Of a stretch of DNA of 64,000 nt, positions 10,941-23,132 are shown piece after piece. Position numbers and translations under genes: made by a program. Position 1 is the first letter of the stretch; each line of letters opens with the position of its first letter. This DNA comes from Linnemannia hyalina (Eukaryota > Mortierellomycota > Mortierellomycetes > Mortierellales > Mortierellaceae): the NCBI GenBank assembly GCA_019671135.1, contig JAHRHY010000001.1, positions 2,418,001 through 2,482,000 of the forward strand, given 5' to 3'. The notes under the pieces were generated by a model that was not told the DNA's origin, searched no databases, and saw only the letters and a program-made list of their open reading frames with translations.

Positions 10941-11688
10941 CTAGGCGGAGGTGATTTTGTTGATGTAGGCCTTGAACTTGGCATAGGCAGCCTCGAGGTC
11001 GTCGTTGACAATGATCTCGTCGTAGGCACCCTCCTCCTTGGCATAGTCGAGCTCGCCCTGGGCAGCGGAAAGACGGCCCTGGATATCAGCCTCCTTCTCG
11101 GTGCCACGTCCACGGAGACGCTTCTCGAGCTCCTCGATCGATGGGGGCTGGACAGAGAGATAATAGGGGTTCAAATCTGTCTTCTTGACCAACTTGACTC
11201 CCTATTATCGAAGATAAATAGAGTAGTGCGAACAAAGAGCACATCAGCTGGCTGTTAGGTCTGTGGCTACCCTCACGTCGTTGGGTGCAAAATAAAAAAG
11301 CAAATTATATATCCACAGGGCTAAATGAAAGCACATATAGTACCTGCATATCGATGTCCAAGATGCAGATCCGGCCCTTGTCACCGACAGACTTGACGCC
11401 CTGGACGGTAGTTCCATACATGTTACCGGAGAACTCAGCGTGCTCAATGAAATCGCCACGAGCAACACCAGCCAAGAACTCCTCGCGGGTCAAGAAGTTG
11501 TAGTCGACACCGTCGACCTCGCCAGCACGGGGGTTGCGGGTGGTGTTGGAGACACTGAACCCAAACTTGTCGGGGTACTCGGCAAAAAGGCGCTTCAGGA
11601 AGGTCGACTTGCCGGCGCCGGAGGGGCCAGAGATGACGATGGGTCTGGAGGGAGCTGATTGTTGAAGGCAAGATGATGGGTTCATCAT
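10941..11688 (-). CDS. GUK1: Guanylate kinase, 2 exons
   Basis: Phosphorylates GMP to GDP with ATP in cytosolic purine salvage and GTP supply. Exons on the minus strand are 11688-11344 and 11201-10941, joined by a GT-AG intron (CAG|GTACTA...ATAATAG|GG), giving 201 aa; yeast and human enzymes are 187-197 aa. The P-loop GPSGAGKST is at 21-29. GMP-binding and family motifs follow: [33 protein letters not shown] spanning the splice, [17 protein letters not shown] and [12 protein letters not shown], ending [12 protein letters not shown]. Two adjacent ATGs (11688 and 11685) are possible starts. It is divergent from MSH1, with a 328-bp shared promoter region. Confidence 0.95.
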
Positions 11689-12016
11689 GGTTAAAGGGGG
11701 AGATCAAAAAGTGAGTTGTGAGACTTCACTTTGTTTCTAAGGTATCTTGTTCCTTGTTCGTTTCGTCTATTCGTCTATTCGTCTCCTGTCTCGTTGAGTG
11801 TCTCCTGTCCTGGAAGTAGCCATACCTGACATGGCTGAGTGAATAGGTGTTTGATGTGGAATGGAAAGAAGGACCTTAACACTGTCTGTGGAAGCTCCAC
11901 TCAAAAAGATGGTGGGCGCATGTGACTGTTATTTTCTCACAACAATTTTCAAGACCTTAACAGGGCTCTGGCACATAGCACTTTATTTTGTTGACCTTTC
12001 CGAACCCCAAAACACC
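11689..12016. promoter_or_regulatory. Divergent promoter region between guanylate kinase and MSH1
   Basis: 328 bp between two start codons facing away from each other. It contains a short tandem TCGTCTATT/TCGTCTCCT-like repeat near 11760-11785. No TATA box was seen. Confidence 0.45.
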
Positions 12017-15000
12017 ATGCTTTCACCATGTCGACACAGGACAAGTCTCCACGCGGTGAAATCATGCACCACCGTCTCTTGGAACTCATCGTCAGCTTTC
12101 TTCGGCAAGGCAACCTACAGGACTAGTTCAACAAACGCGCACCGTGCCGCGCAATGCCTCAAGTTCCCCTGTTCGACGCCAGTTGCCACCAATGCTGGAG
12201 GACCAAAGTACGACTACAGAGCGCGTCTCCATACCTCAGCATCCAGACTGCGACAATCTACCTCTGATACAACCCGCATCCAGGAGGGTATCGCAAAAGC
12301 CAAGGCGCCCAAGATATCTATGCTCACCTTGGAGGACCTCCAGAGCGTGAACCCGAACCCCACAGTCTTCTCGACAGCGGCACCCACGTCGTCAATCGTC
12401 ACATTTATAGAAGAGCCAGCCACGAAGACGGAGCGGAAACGGATGCCAAAACTCCAAAGTACGGAAGACGGTGCATCACTGGAATCAGAGATCATCACGA
12501 CATTGCCCAAGAAGATCGAACTATCCCAGAAGACCGGGCCCACCACCAAGGTCGAGCCCCCCAGGAAAATGCCACCGTTACGCGCCCAGATCATGGAGCT
12601 GGAGGCTACCTACCCAGACTGCGTTCTCCTTGTCAGAGTTGGAGAGTTCTACGAGGTATTCTTGGACTTCCGCATTGTGATGATGTGTTAGTGATTGCAA
12701 CTACGTCCATCTCTACCAAGACCATGCTGACATGATACTCAAGTTGTACGATCACAACGCTCTTGAATATGGACCACTTTTAGGACTCAAGATGGGATCC
12801 AAGACTTTTGGCGGGAAGACCATCGCGTTTACAGGATTTCCTATGAGGCAGCTGGATCGACACTTGGAGACCCTGGTCGCCAAACACCATCTCAAGGTTG
12901 CCCTGTGTGAGCAGTACCAGAATGATGACGAAGGAGGCAGCCGGTCTTTCCGTCGATCTATTCACCGAATCATCACCCCTGGCACCTTGATCGATGAGCA
13001 GTTTCTGGACCAGGGCGAGAACAATTGGCTACTGGCGGTGTCGACAGACAAGACGAGTCACTTTCTGGGGCTCTCCTGGCTAGATCTTTCAACGGGCGAC
13101 TTTTTCACACAGGAGACCACTTACGACAGTTTTCCCAATGACCTGGCAAGGATCCGGCCCCGAGAGGTGATCGTCAACTCGAACCTCAGGACGCAGCCCG
13201 ATCACCCTGTTTTACAGACGATGAAGGAGATGGGACCGTTTGTTGTAGGGTTCGAGGATATGCGGACAGCGGCTCAGATTGCCGTCAAGTTAGAAAACGA
13301 GATCTTGAGCGAGGCTGCTCAGCTGTATGAATTTGATCCGCGTCATCTCCAGCCCTTTTCCAACCGAGAGCAGTCGGCCTGCTTGGCTATCTTGCGATAC
13401 ATCAATCATACGCAGATGGGCAGGAAGCCTGTGGTGCAGCAACCGATCCAGTGGCAGGATGACTCAATCATGAAGATGGACAAGAATACTATCGAGGCAC
13501 TGGAACTCGTGCGGACACTCAGGGACCCGTCGAGGATAGGGAGTCTGCTCCATTATTTGGACCAAACAAAGACCAAGGCAGGGTCACGACTCCTCTCTGA
13601 CTGGTTAAGTATGTCGGTCGTCATTTTAAGGTCAAGGTAGTCAAAAGATTCTAATCTAACTATAGGAATTAGTAGCTAACATAGTACTTTGGTTCTTTTC
13701 CACTTTCATAGCCTCACCGTTGACTGGAATCGACAAAATCAATGGACGCCTGGACATGGTAGAGTTTTTCGGCAATGACAGCCATCTCATGTATGACGTG
13801 GGTATCTACCTCGCCGAGTGTCGCGATGCCCAACGAGCCATCCAAAAGCTGTCTCTAGGCCAGATCGACCCACAGGACTTGGTCGCCATCCGGGTCACAC
13901 TAGAGGCCCTCCAAAAGATCAAGGCTCGCATCTCGGATAAGGTCCAGTTGACAATGGCCATAGAACGCTCGTCTCGGGATGCCGGAAGGAAAGGCACAAG
14001 CACAGGTATCCCCACTCTGGTCAAGGAGACCGTCGACAACATTCAGGATTTGGAAGGCATTTGCCAGTTGATCCGTAATGTCGTTGACGAGAGTATGGAC
14101 CGGGAGCAGGAGTATGGGTTCATTAATGAGGATGTCAGTCCAGTTCTGAACGAGCTGCATCACAATCTCCGGGGACTCAAGAAGCACAAGAAGGACCTTT
14201 TGGATCACTGGAGAAATCATCTTGGGGGGATCAAGCCGTTTGAGATCAAGTCATCGTTTGGGTACCGGCATGTTGTGGAGATGCGGAGTACGCTTACCGC
14301 GGATAGACTGCGAGAGTTACTGGATGGTCAGGTTATGGATGTCTCGCATGCTGACCAACGCCGCGCCAAAGTTCGCTACCAAGTTCCTGTAGGTGCTTCT
14401 TGGTCATGCAATAGATTGCTTTTAGCGCATCAGCTAATGCATCCATTCACTGTAATAACGTGCTCTTATTCATTCACTTGGTAGGTGCTATCAGAGTTGA
14501 TGGACTCGATCGAGAGGTTGGAGGCACAAATTGTCCAACAGGAAAAGAGTATCCTCAGCGCAACACGAGCAGACATCTTGGAGGAGAGTACAGCTATTGT
14601 ACAGAACTGCCGATACATTGCACAACTGGATGTCCTTCTTGCCTTTGCAAGCATGATGGTTGAACGGCACTATACCCGACCTGTGTTGAACAACAGGTAA
14701 GGATTATTGTACGATCGGTTTGCCACCTTCTCGTGCACCATTGAATGAAATGCGACGGTGTTGCTAATTTCAGCTTTTATGTATTTGACTTGTCGTTAGT
14801 GGTAAATCGGTGGTTGTAGCGGGCCGTCATCCAGTCGTTGAGCTGTCGTTGCAGAGTAGGGGTGGCCAGTTCATGGAGAACCATTGCTCAGTCGGTAATG
14901 ATGAGCTGATTTGGCTACTCACAGGGTAAGCTGGACAAATGTATGAAAAGCGAATACCTGCCAACGTTTTCTCACTATTGGCGTACTAATATGGTCCATC

Positions 15001-15792
15001 TTGTTGATTCTACTTGCATATTAGGCCGAACATGGGCGGGAAGAGCACTTTCTTGAGACAGAATGCTATACTGACCATCATGGCGCAGATGGGATCATTT
15101 GTTCCTGCAGCCAGAGCAGAGTTGGGTATCGTCGACAAGGTCTTCAGTCGCGTAAGTTTTTACTCTCTTATTACACATCCGACATTGTCGCTCCAGCTTC
15201 GCATTACATTCCAACATTCAAGTCTTTGACTGCCTTCAATTGATAGTTAGGAGCATCGGACAACTTGGCGAACTCGCAGTCAACGTTTATGGTGGAAATG
15301 GCAGAGACAGCGTCGATCCTTCAACATGCAACAGAAAGATCGCTTGTTATTATGGACGAAGTTGGACGAGGCACAGCGACCCTGGACGGATGCGCGATTG
15401 CCTATGCAACACTGCACCACCTCTACCATGTCAACAGGTGTAGGACACTCTTTGCGACACACTACCATGAGCTTGCGGATATGGTCGGCGCTGTGCCTGG
15501 TAACTATGGTCAGAAATCTTTGGGAGTCCGTGAGCAGCTTACGACTAAAAGCAACTTCAAGGAGGTCTCTCAGGTCCGTGAGTGGCGTGGACAAAAGCCG
15601 TTGGAAAAGGTGCGATGCTACCAGACGACGCTGGAGGAACAAGGCGATGGAGCGATGACATATATCCATCGGGTAGTGCCTGGTATCTGTCGGCAGTCGC
15701 ATGGGATCCATGTTGCGCGGTTGGCGGGGATGCCTGCAAGTGCTATCGATGTGTCCACGAGGATCCTTAAAGCCATGCAAGAGTCGCAATAG
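12017..15792 (+). CDS. MSH1: Mitochondrial DNA mismatch repair protein MSH1 (MutS homologue), 7 exons
   Basis: ATP-driven mismatch-recognition protein for mitochondrial DNA. Exons are 12017-12655, 12744-13608, 13712-14388, 14485-14696, 14800-14925, 15025-15151 and 15247-15792, all GT-AG, giving 1063 aa. The start follows AACACC and opens an Arg/Ser/Thr-rich presequence without acidic residues, suited to mitochondrial import. The mismatch-binding motif VGEFYE ends at residue 213, exactly at the first intron. Connector, lever and clamp sequences follow ([36 protein letters not shown]). Walker [10 protein letters not shown] (about 840-848) is split by the fifth intron. Walker [12 protein letters not shown] has Asp919 and Glu920. 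The ATPase His motif is in FATHYHELA. No C-terminal endonuclease domain is visible, so it is the fungal rather than the plant MSH1 type. All seven phases agree. Confidence 0.93.
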
Positions 15793-15973
15793 ATCGTGTT
15801 CATCTTGCGAACTATTTTTTTTGCTCGTCCATGCCACATGCGCCTTTCTGGAGTCTAGGCGGATGACTTTTTGTCCAGTTCATGGCGCAGTACTTTTTTT
15901 TTTTTGGGCTACTCTTTTCGACTTTTCTTCTTTACATATCTTTTCTCAAACTCCCAACACCCACAAAAACACA

Positions 15974-18072
15974 ATGTCGTCGATATTAGGAGACACAACA
16001 GCTACCGCCAAAATCGATACCGTCACCACCATCAATCCAGCCAGACATGCAAAGAAAAGAATGTCGCCCATGGAAATCCCAGAACTGTTGTTCAAGATAT
16101 CCTCTTTCACTGACTCCCGAACCCTCTCCCACACCGCCGTCCTCGTCTGTCGGCACTGGTTCCTGATGATCTACTCCTCTGTAACCAACAACCGCGGAAT
16201 CTACTTCAACGAAGACGAGACTAACTTGCTGTTGAACAAGGCTCTCTTGGGCTTACCTTGGTCCAGGTGGTTGAGGTGGCATTCGTTGTCACTGCTTGAT
16301 AACCAAGGAATTCAGAGGAAGGTGTTGGGTGGGATGTTGAGGGAGAAGTCTAAGCAGTATCAACGTCTTCTGGCCCGGGATCAGGATAACGCTGACCAGG
16401 CGCAGCTTATGACCGCGACTACTGATGATAGTGCCCTCTACTCACAGGGCGGTCAGCCAGTCTCACGGGAGGATATCCTAGTCCTGACCCGATTACGGGA
16501 ACATGCCAAGTTGCCGTTGCGGGAACTGGAGATTGGCGGAAAGATTGATTATAATAAGCGGATTGCTCCTCTGTCACCGTTTTTGTCTTCGTTGACTGTC
16601 CTGAGGATTCATTTGAGGGACTGGTTTGGAGTGCAGTTGGATAGTCTCCTTGAGGCCATGCCATTGCTTGAGAGAATTGATCTAAGAAACATCGAGACCC
16701 TCACCGTTTCAGCCGCAACGACTACTACAACAGCAGGACAGGGACAAGCCTCGGCTCGAAAGCTGTCTCGTCTGCGGTCCCTCATCTTTGAGCACTCTCG
16801 CATTGACCAACTCGAACCTGAAGGCTTTTTGGCAAGGACAACTCAACTACAGGAACTGAAATTGATCAAACTGTTGTCCGAGTGGCGTACAATCTACTGC
16901 CACAAGACCTTCCACCCTATGATGCCCCGCGACTGCTGTGCCACCTTCAAGACCTCAACCTACCGCTACATACCTTGCATGTCTCGACATTCGACATAGA
17001 GATCCCAGAGAAGGTGCAAATGGAATTCGACAAGTTGGTCGCGCCTTGGACTAGGGACTTGACAGTCCGGGAACTCCTCCCCTCCAGGATTCGATCCATG
17101 GACCAGTTGCAGAACACGATCACGACGCTCAACCTTTTTGGATCCAAGATGTGTGGAGTGGACGATGTGTTGCACCAGTACCTGTGTTCATCCCCACATC
17201 TTCAGCACCTCAGGGCACCCGACACTATCTACTTGGTCAACCATCTCGATCTCCATCGGCGTTTGGAGAGCTCCCGGTCCAGCTTCTCTGCCAACACTAC
17301 CAGCAATAGTAGTGCAAGCCAACCAGGGATCTGGCAATGTCGCAAATTGCAATCTTCCACATGGGCTTCCACACCCTCGACCAAGTCACGAGTGCCTTCT
17401 CGACCCCTCAGCACGCACAAATCCTCTTTGGCTATATATCCTTTGTCTGCCCCAACCTCGAGGATCTATTTATCCATGGAACTGAGGGGCTGGAGACGTC
17501 CTGGAGCGGAGCTAGAACCGGGGCTGTGCTTGTTGACAAGGTTGAGGTTTTTAAGAGTGTTGAAGGTGGGGAAGGCGTGGACGCCGATGTCGAGGTATAA
17601 TAGTGGTAGGCTGCAGGCTTGTCAGATACCAGAGGATGGTGATGATGAGGACGGAGGCGGGGTGTTTAATTGGATGGTGCCTGCGGGGTATACGGAGAGG
17701 GCGAGGTTGGCGAGGAGGAATGGTGCAGTGAGGTGGGAGAGGGTGATACAGCATGAACGATCTATAGATCAACAACTTCAGTCGGACAACAACAGCAATA
17801 ACAACAGTACTAACCATAACAGCGACAGGAATGTACCGACGGGCGCGAAACCAGGGTCAGAAACAAGAGTCGAGGATGAGGCCGATACAAAGCTGAAGGA
17901 GGCATTGAAAGATTTAGGCAAGTTCACGGATGTAAAGAATGCGATTGAGGGGATGGATGCGGCAGAGGGGTTTATTAGCTGGCCCGAAATCCGGAAGATG
18001 GCTATCTTTTCTGAAGACCCATTTGACCTTCCCGTTGAGAGGGAATATCAGAGGATTATTAGTCGACAGTGA
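15974..18072 (+). pseudogene. Long-class F-box/leucine-rich protein gene with three frame switches
   Basis: Starts at 15974 with a good context (CACAATG). The F-box-like start MEIPELLFKISSFTDSRT and leucine-rich repeats follow in one frame to about 16880. The coding signal then moves one frame (VAYNLLPQDLP) from about 16882, moves again near 17345 (IFHMGFHTLDQ ... ILFGYISFVCPNLEDLF), and returns near 17500 (GLCLLTRLRFLRVLKV ... to the stop at 18072). The order of blocks, namely IWQC, FGYIS.VCPNLEDLF, GLCLL.RL and a C-terminal LKDLGKFTDVKNAIEGMD, matches the intact paralogues at 27093-29120 and 33155-35527. No intron-sized gap separates the frames. It is either a recent pseudogene or carries sequencing indels. 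F-box proteins normally act as substrate receptors of SCF ubiquitin ligases. Confidence 0.7.
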
Positions 18073-19058
18073 AAGGGTTGAGCGAGAGAAAGAGAACACT
18101 TGTAAATAAAAAATGATGACTCTTTGCTATTGTTAACGAGTTCGCGTCCTTGATAGTCGGTCCTGATTTGCTGAATGCAGAGAGAGAGCGCGCGCGGTGT
18201 GGGTGGCGTTTGTTAGTTGAATGAAACGCGTAAGGGCGAAGAAGAAAAAACCCTAACTGAGGTCGCCGGTGCCAGGGGTATAAAAATAAAATTGTGTTAG
18301 GGTTCTGAGTCTCAGCATTGTTCAGGGGACGAATTTTTACTTTAGTAAGGAAATGAAATAGAAAAGGTGGCGTTAAATCCTGCCTTACTTACTCTTATCA
18401 AAGTTTTTTTAGTCTCTTGTTTCCTTTCTTTCTTCTTGACTCCACTTCCGCCTTCCTCCTCGACACCCACTAGCTGAATAAGCGACACCTGGTAAGCTAA
18501 ACACCTTCCTTCCCTTACCCTCTACTCTTTCCAATCAAATAGAAGAAAAAACGAGGGTGTGTGTGTGTCTCTCGTTGTGTCTCCTTTCTCATCCTTTTCC
18601 TTCCCGTTGTGTTCTCCTTTCCTTGTTTTACTTGTTGGGTGCGCGTTTGCGTTTGCGTTTGCATTGTTCGTGGTCGTGCATTTTTTTTCTTCCTTCGTCG
18701 TTTTCTTTGTTGGTGTGTACTCTTCTCTTCTTTCTCATACTCGCTCGTTTCCCACGCTCTCCAGCTTCCTTCTCTATTGAGTGACCGCGTGTAGGGTGTG
18801 GTTTGCATGTTTTTTAGGAGTGTAGTCTCTTGAATGTCTTGGTACAAACATGAGCCTAGTGTCATTCATGCGCATGAATTTCAATGGCAAAGTTAGAAGG
18901 CAGAGGCAAATCTAAAATGTACAGTACTTTAACATCTTTATTTCTTTCTTATCTCGCTCAGTCCTTCCTGTCGACCTTCGCCGTCCGATTTTCTGCCAAA
19001 AACCCATCCAATAAAACCCCGACACCGAGAGGAATTGCGGCCCATCCCCATATTCACT
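18073..19058. other. Intergenic, pyrimidine-rich, no supported gene
   Basis: Contains a long T/C-rich tract (about 18410-18780) with a short GTTTGC tandem repeat near 18645-18662. Open frames within it are compositional. Confidence 0.45.
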
Positions 19059-19493
19059 ATGCCAGGGAGCCCTTCTTCACAGAATTCTTCAGGAACACCA
19101 GAAGCAGCGGCAGCGGAAGTCGCGACGGATACTTGTCTTTATGTTCCAGTTGAAGGCGACATCAAAATTCTCCCGTGGACATCGTATTCAGCCTTTAAGG
19201 ATATCTTGGAGTGTGAAAACACTGAAGGTGTTTTTTTCTCAAGTAGTCATGTACTCAAGCAAGGCTACCTACTGGCAGGATTCGTTCGAACCTTCGGGCC
19301 CGGGCCCCCTCCAGATGCGCTGAACAAAAGATGTACCAAGCTCTATGTTTGCAATGTCTATGGGCCGGTGGTAATCGTCAACGAGAATCCCCAAGGAGAC
19401 AGAGTGTCACTGACCGAGAAAGATATTCATAACATATTCGATTTTTTTTTTTTTTTAATAAACATTGTTGAGAAACACAAAACCACATTATGA
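19059..19493 (+). CDS. Hypothetical protein (144 aa), family not recognised
   Basis: A frame opening MPGSPSSQNSSGTPE with a Ser/Ala-rich start, then a compact segment with varied composition (LYVPVEGDIKILPW, GVFFSSSHVLKQGYLL, GFVRTFGPGPPPD, KLYVCNVYGPVVIVNENP, SLTEKDIHNIFD). This reads as a folded domain of about 100 residues with no signal peptide. The frame then runs into a 14-T tract that encodes Phe residues, followed by an AATAAA-like sequence, so the true end may be at or before about 19440 and the last residues may be an artefact or a length-variable tract. An earlier in-frame ATG at 19035 is possible. Isolated between an F-box relic and the short-class F-box genes; function unknown. 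Confidence 0.45.
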   Translation: MPGSPSSQNSSGTPEAAAAEVATDTCLYVPVEGDIKILPWTSYSAFKDILECENTEGVFFSSSHVLKQGYLLAGFVRTFGPGPPPDALNKRCTKLYVCNVYGPVVIVNENPQGDRVSLTEKDIHNIFDFFFFLINIVEKHKTTL

Positions 19494-20345
19494 GGCATTG
19501 TAGGCAACAGGGATTAACTTTTTTGTTACTATGACAAAGTGGAACAACTGTGGGCATATTTTTTATTGGAATGGCAAACCAGGATCACGGAGGACTTCAA
19601 TGCCTCAGGGTGTCATAGTTGTGAGTAAGTAAGTCCACAGCCGTCCCCTCCTTTTTTTTTGTTTTTTTGTTCTATTACTTTTTGGCAGCGTGGTTCTCCA
19701 ATATCATAGCTGGGTCTGGTATCAAGCGTCATGGCAGGAGTGACAGGGAAGGCAGCTTTGCTTTATTTTTTTTCTGCGCAGCGAAAGTGACCGTTGGCTT
19801 CATGTGTTTTGGAAAATGTTACACGTGCATTTTTGTCGCATGTCAGAACATACGCAGAGCCTTCATGAGTGTATTTGAACAACCGACAGGCATTTTCCTT
19901 CACATGAACCATCACAACACCAACCAACCAATACGAAATGAAGGTCATTTGTTTTAGGTTGCTGATGGTTTGGCTCGGCTATTGCCTTCTTTTCCGTTTC
20001 ATGGACCATGTTGATTGCTTAGGAAAAGGTGAAAATTAAAGTCGACCCTGCCCATCCCCTTGAGTGTACTGAATTGTTGCGGCGCGTGGAATAAGAGCGC
20101 GACTTTGATGCACCATTCGATTGTTTGTGGATAGCGGATGTATTCCGTGACCGCTGATGGGATCACTACACAGCGTGAATACGCAACTTTTTTTGATCAC
20201 TTCCGCCTTGGCATCAACTCATATGCCAGATGCTTTTACTTTTTTCTGCTCTTTTGTTTTACTTTCTTTTCTTCCCCTTCTCTCTCTTTCTTTTCCTTTC
20301 TTCTCTTTTTCACTCCTTTCCGTCCTCACCTCTTTCGACAACACC
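19494..20345. other. Intergenic and leader of the first short-class F-box gene
   Basis: No supported gene. The last ~110 bases are the pyrimidine-rich leader typical of the genes in this cluster. Confidence 0.4.
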
Positions 20346-21317
20346 ATGTTCGAGCTACCACCAGAACTCGTCCTTGCTATTGGCACGCTCCTCGATAATC
20401 GATCCCTCGTCGCCTGCCTTCGAGTCTCTCAAGACTGGCATTGCGCCTTCCTCCCACTTGTCTGGGGTACAATCTCCAAGAAAAGCTGGACCCACTACTC
20501 ATTTCCACTCACCACTTGGACCCCACTCTCCAGCAACCTGCCTCGCACCCACCCCAGGGCGCACTCCCAAGCTAGAGTCCATCGCTACCTCCAACATGTG
20601 CAGTCGTTGACTTGGCACAACAACAACGCGCTCTTGAGGGATAAGGTCATTACCTGCCCTCCGTCACAGATGCACTTGAGGCAGCTCAGCATTGTCCTCC
20701 AGCGGACGCCCAACCTGACGAGCTTATCCTTGGCTATGGCAACTCATGGAATCGAGGGCTATATTATTTCGTCGATCCTCCATTTACTTCAGCAGTTGGA
20801 GCATCTTGTAACCCTTGAGGTCGATATACCACGTCAAGGTTCAGTGACTCCCATTGAACAACATTTCCCTTTGTTCGCCAAGTTGGAGGAGCTCAAGATT
20901 CCAGGAGATTGGTACAGTGGAGAAACGATCAGGACATTGGAAACTGCTGCTGCTGTCACGACTGAGAACACCACACTCTGGAAACTGAGGAGACTGGAGA
21001 TCGACAGAATCGACATTTCTTTTTTTCGGCAGTGCCCACAGCTTGAGCATGTGACACTTAGCAACCCCACTTGGAGGTGCATGGTACTCGAGGACTCGGC
21101 GGTCAAGGAAGTGATTGTTGGGCAGCTTCAGAGGCTTTTGGGATTGAAATCCATGGTTGTTTATATGTCCTTTGGGCGGAGGAAGCATATGCCCAAGATT
21201 ATGAAGGTTGAGGGGAATGAGATGATGTGGACTCATGAGGCTCTTTTTCCTGGGGATAGTGCTGTAGGGCAGGATGTTTTCAGTCTCCGAGACGTGTTTG
21301 GGTTGTATGAAGGATGA
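20346..21317 (+). CDS. Short-class F-box protein (323 aa)
   Basis: Start at 20346 in CAACACCATG. The F-box is at the extreme N-terminus: LPPELVLAIGTLL, SLVACLRVSQDW and FLPLVWGTI (residues 3-45). The rest is a leucine-rich region with conserved family marks: YLQHVQSLTWHNN, MHLRQL, a PLFAKLEELKI strand with GDWY, and ISFFRQCPQLEH. The C-terminal block is VKEVIVGQLQRL ... FSLRDVFGL. Members with an N-terminal F-box usually bind Skp1 in SCF ubiquitin ligases and recruit targets through the repeat region; the target is unknown. It is closely related to the genes at 23133 and 25565 and to the relics at about 21630 and 24990. Confidence 0.85.
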   Translation: MFELPPELVLAIGTLLDNRSLVACLRVSQDWHCAFLPLVWGTISKKSWTHYSFPLTTWTPLSSNLPRTHPRAHSQARVHRYLQHVQSLTWHNNNALLRDKVITCPPSQMHLRQLSIVLQRTPNLTSLSLAMATHGIEGYIISSILHLLQQLEHLVTLEVDIPRQGSVTPIEQHFPLFAKLEELKIPGDWYSGETIRTLETAAAVTTENTTLWKLRRLEIDRIDISFFRQCPQLEHVTLSNPTWRCMVLEDSAVKEVIVGQLQRLLGLKSMVVYMSFGRRKHMPKIMKVEGNEMMWTHEALFPGDSAVGQDVFSLRDVFGLYEG

Positions 21318-21629
21318 ATTCGCTTCTTTTTTTTTTGTGTGCTTCGCATAGCATCTCTCATTATCTCATATACAAAACAATAAAAAATTGAGATGGCTTT
21401 TGCGCAACCCTGGGGCATGGCTATATTTTTCTTTGAGTGCTGTGAATGCAGAGGTGAACGTTGCTCTCTTCTAGCAATATCCTTGGCTCCAGATGATGAA
21501 AACGACGCAAAGCATTTGTACAAATATCTTTATGATTCATCTTCATTGTGGAATCAATCCGGTTGTCTTCTAACTTGTCATCGTACTATCATTTCCCCCC
21601 TTCGTACCCTTTTCAACAAAGAGTCCTGG

Positions 21630-22580
21630 AGACCTTTCCGTCAGAGCCCTTTCTTATGTTCGGCAAAATACCTCAATGGACGGTCGCTTGTCGCCTGTCT
21701 TCAGGTATCTCAGGACTGCCACCGAGCTCTTCTTCCTCTTGCTTGGGGTACCATCATTGAGGTGGATCTAACCCTCATTTCCACTCAGAAATTAGAGGCC
21801 AGCCGAGAACCATGCTGGACCCCACACTGAGCAGCAGAAAAAGAACGGAATGCAAAGACTATCTGGAGTCCAAATATTTGATATTTTTCAACAGTAACGC
21901 CTTTACAAACAAGATGAAGTATCTCCAGCTCCCGTGGCAGACCTCCATGTTGCAGGTCATCGTAGCTACTCAATTACCAATCAACTTCGCACTGTTTTTG
22001 ATCAAAATGTGAATCGCATTTTAGTTCGTAATTATCGCACAATGATAGCATGCTTCACTCTCGCTTTTTCGAGAACGAGCAAAAGTAATATTACACTACT
22101 ATATATCAATATCATATATCATCATAATGATAACATCTGCGACCATGTTTTGTATAATTACGTACTCTACACCAAAGGATACTCAGCTTAGCTCGGTTCT
22201 CTTGGTCAGGGCGAACGATGACCCCGACAAGCACGGCCCTTCTTCTATTCTCTACCTACTCACGAGGATCTCAAAGGAAGATGTCGAGATCGATCTATCG
22301 AAACAAGCGCGCCTGTTGCCAATCCAGGATTACTTTTCTTGTTCTCAAAGCTAAAAAAAACTCAGCATTGCGGGGGACTGTTACGGAGGAGTCGAGACGC
22401 TTGGGCAATTGCCAGACAAGATCACGCCCAAGAAGCTACAGTAGTTGACGATTGACCGCCTGGATATATCCATCTTCCTCTATTACCCAGTTCTCAAGAA
22501 ACGGATCCTTGATGTGGACGCAGCTAGGGGGGCCATGGACGAGGCCTGGCTACTTCATGCAAAGAGAAAGTTGTGAGGTA
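21630..22580 (+). pseudogene. Decayed short-class F-box gene
   Basis: Remnants in order but in changing frames. F-box piece SLVACLQVSQDCHRALLPLAW near 21680-21750. A repeat piece with VEIDLSKQARLLPIQDYF near 22280-22335. Then, after a frame change at a run of A, GDCYGGVETLGQLPDKITPKKL followed by a stop, then LTIDRLDISIF near 22440-22480. Each piece aligns with the intact genes at 23133 and 25565 (for example ITPWKLKHLTIDRLDMSFF). Much of the middle is replaced by AT-rich sequence, so this is an old relic. Confidence 0.75.
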
Positions 22581-22788
22581 ACTGCAGGGGCTGTTGCAAC
22601 TTGAAACTTCCATCGTGATAAGGTTTTGGGAACTGGCAGGAGGCCTGATGGTGATGGGTGTGTATGCTTCGACCCCCAGTGGTGGATGTGCCGAGTTCAA
22701 ACGAGTGCACTTCTCAAAATCTTGCCTGCTATATCCTCACTCTTTTTTATGCGTAACCATTCGGTACATTTCGTACCTTCACTCAGTC

Positions 22789-22797
22789 TTATATATA

Positions 22798-22833
<36 letters not shown>
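22789..22833. repeat. (AT)n followed by a 32-base T tract
   Basis: An ATATATAT stretch runs directly into about 32 consecutive T. Such a tail could mark a retroposed sequence or a simple slippage tract; nothing else supports retroposition. Confidence 0.85.
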
Positions 22834-22834
<1 letters not shown>

Positions 22835-23132
22835 GCAATAATGCCCATCTACCTTGGGTAAAGTTGAACGAGAAAAAAATCCCCCCACTCACCAACCTTG
22901 GGTCATGCAGTATCTACATGGACTCAATTACGGTGAGTGGGTTTAAAACGCAGAAGAGGAAAGAGGTTCGTGCAACAATGGGATGCATGTGTACATGGTG
23001 TAAATTACATTTCGCATTGAAGAAACGCATTTTTTCTTTTTCCCTTTTCTTCGTTCCGTTCCTTTCTCCCTGTCACCACTTCTTTTCCCCTCAACGCCCA
23101 TTTCTCATCACTCAATCAAAAAAGCCCCTCCC

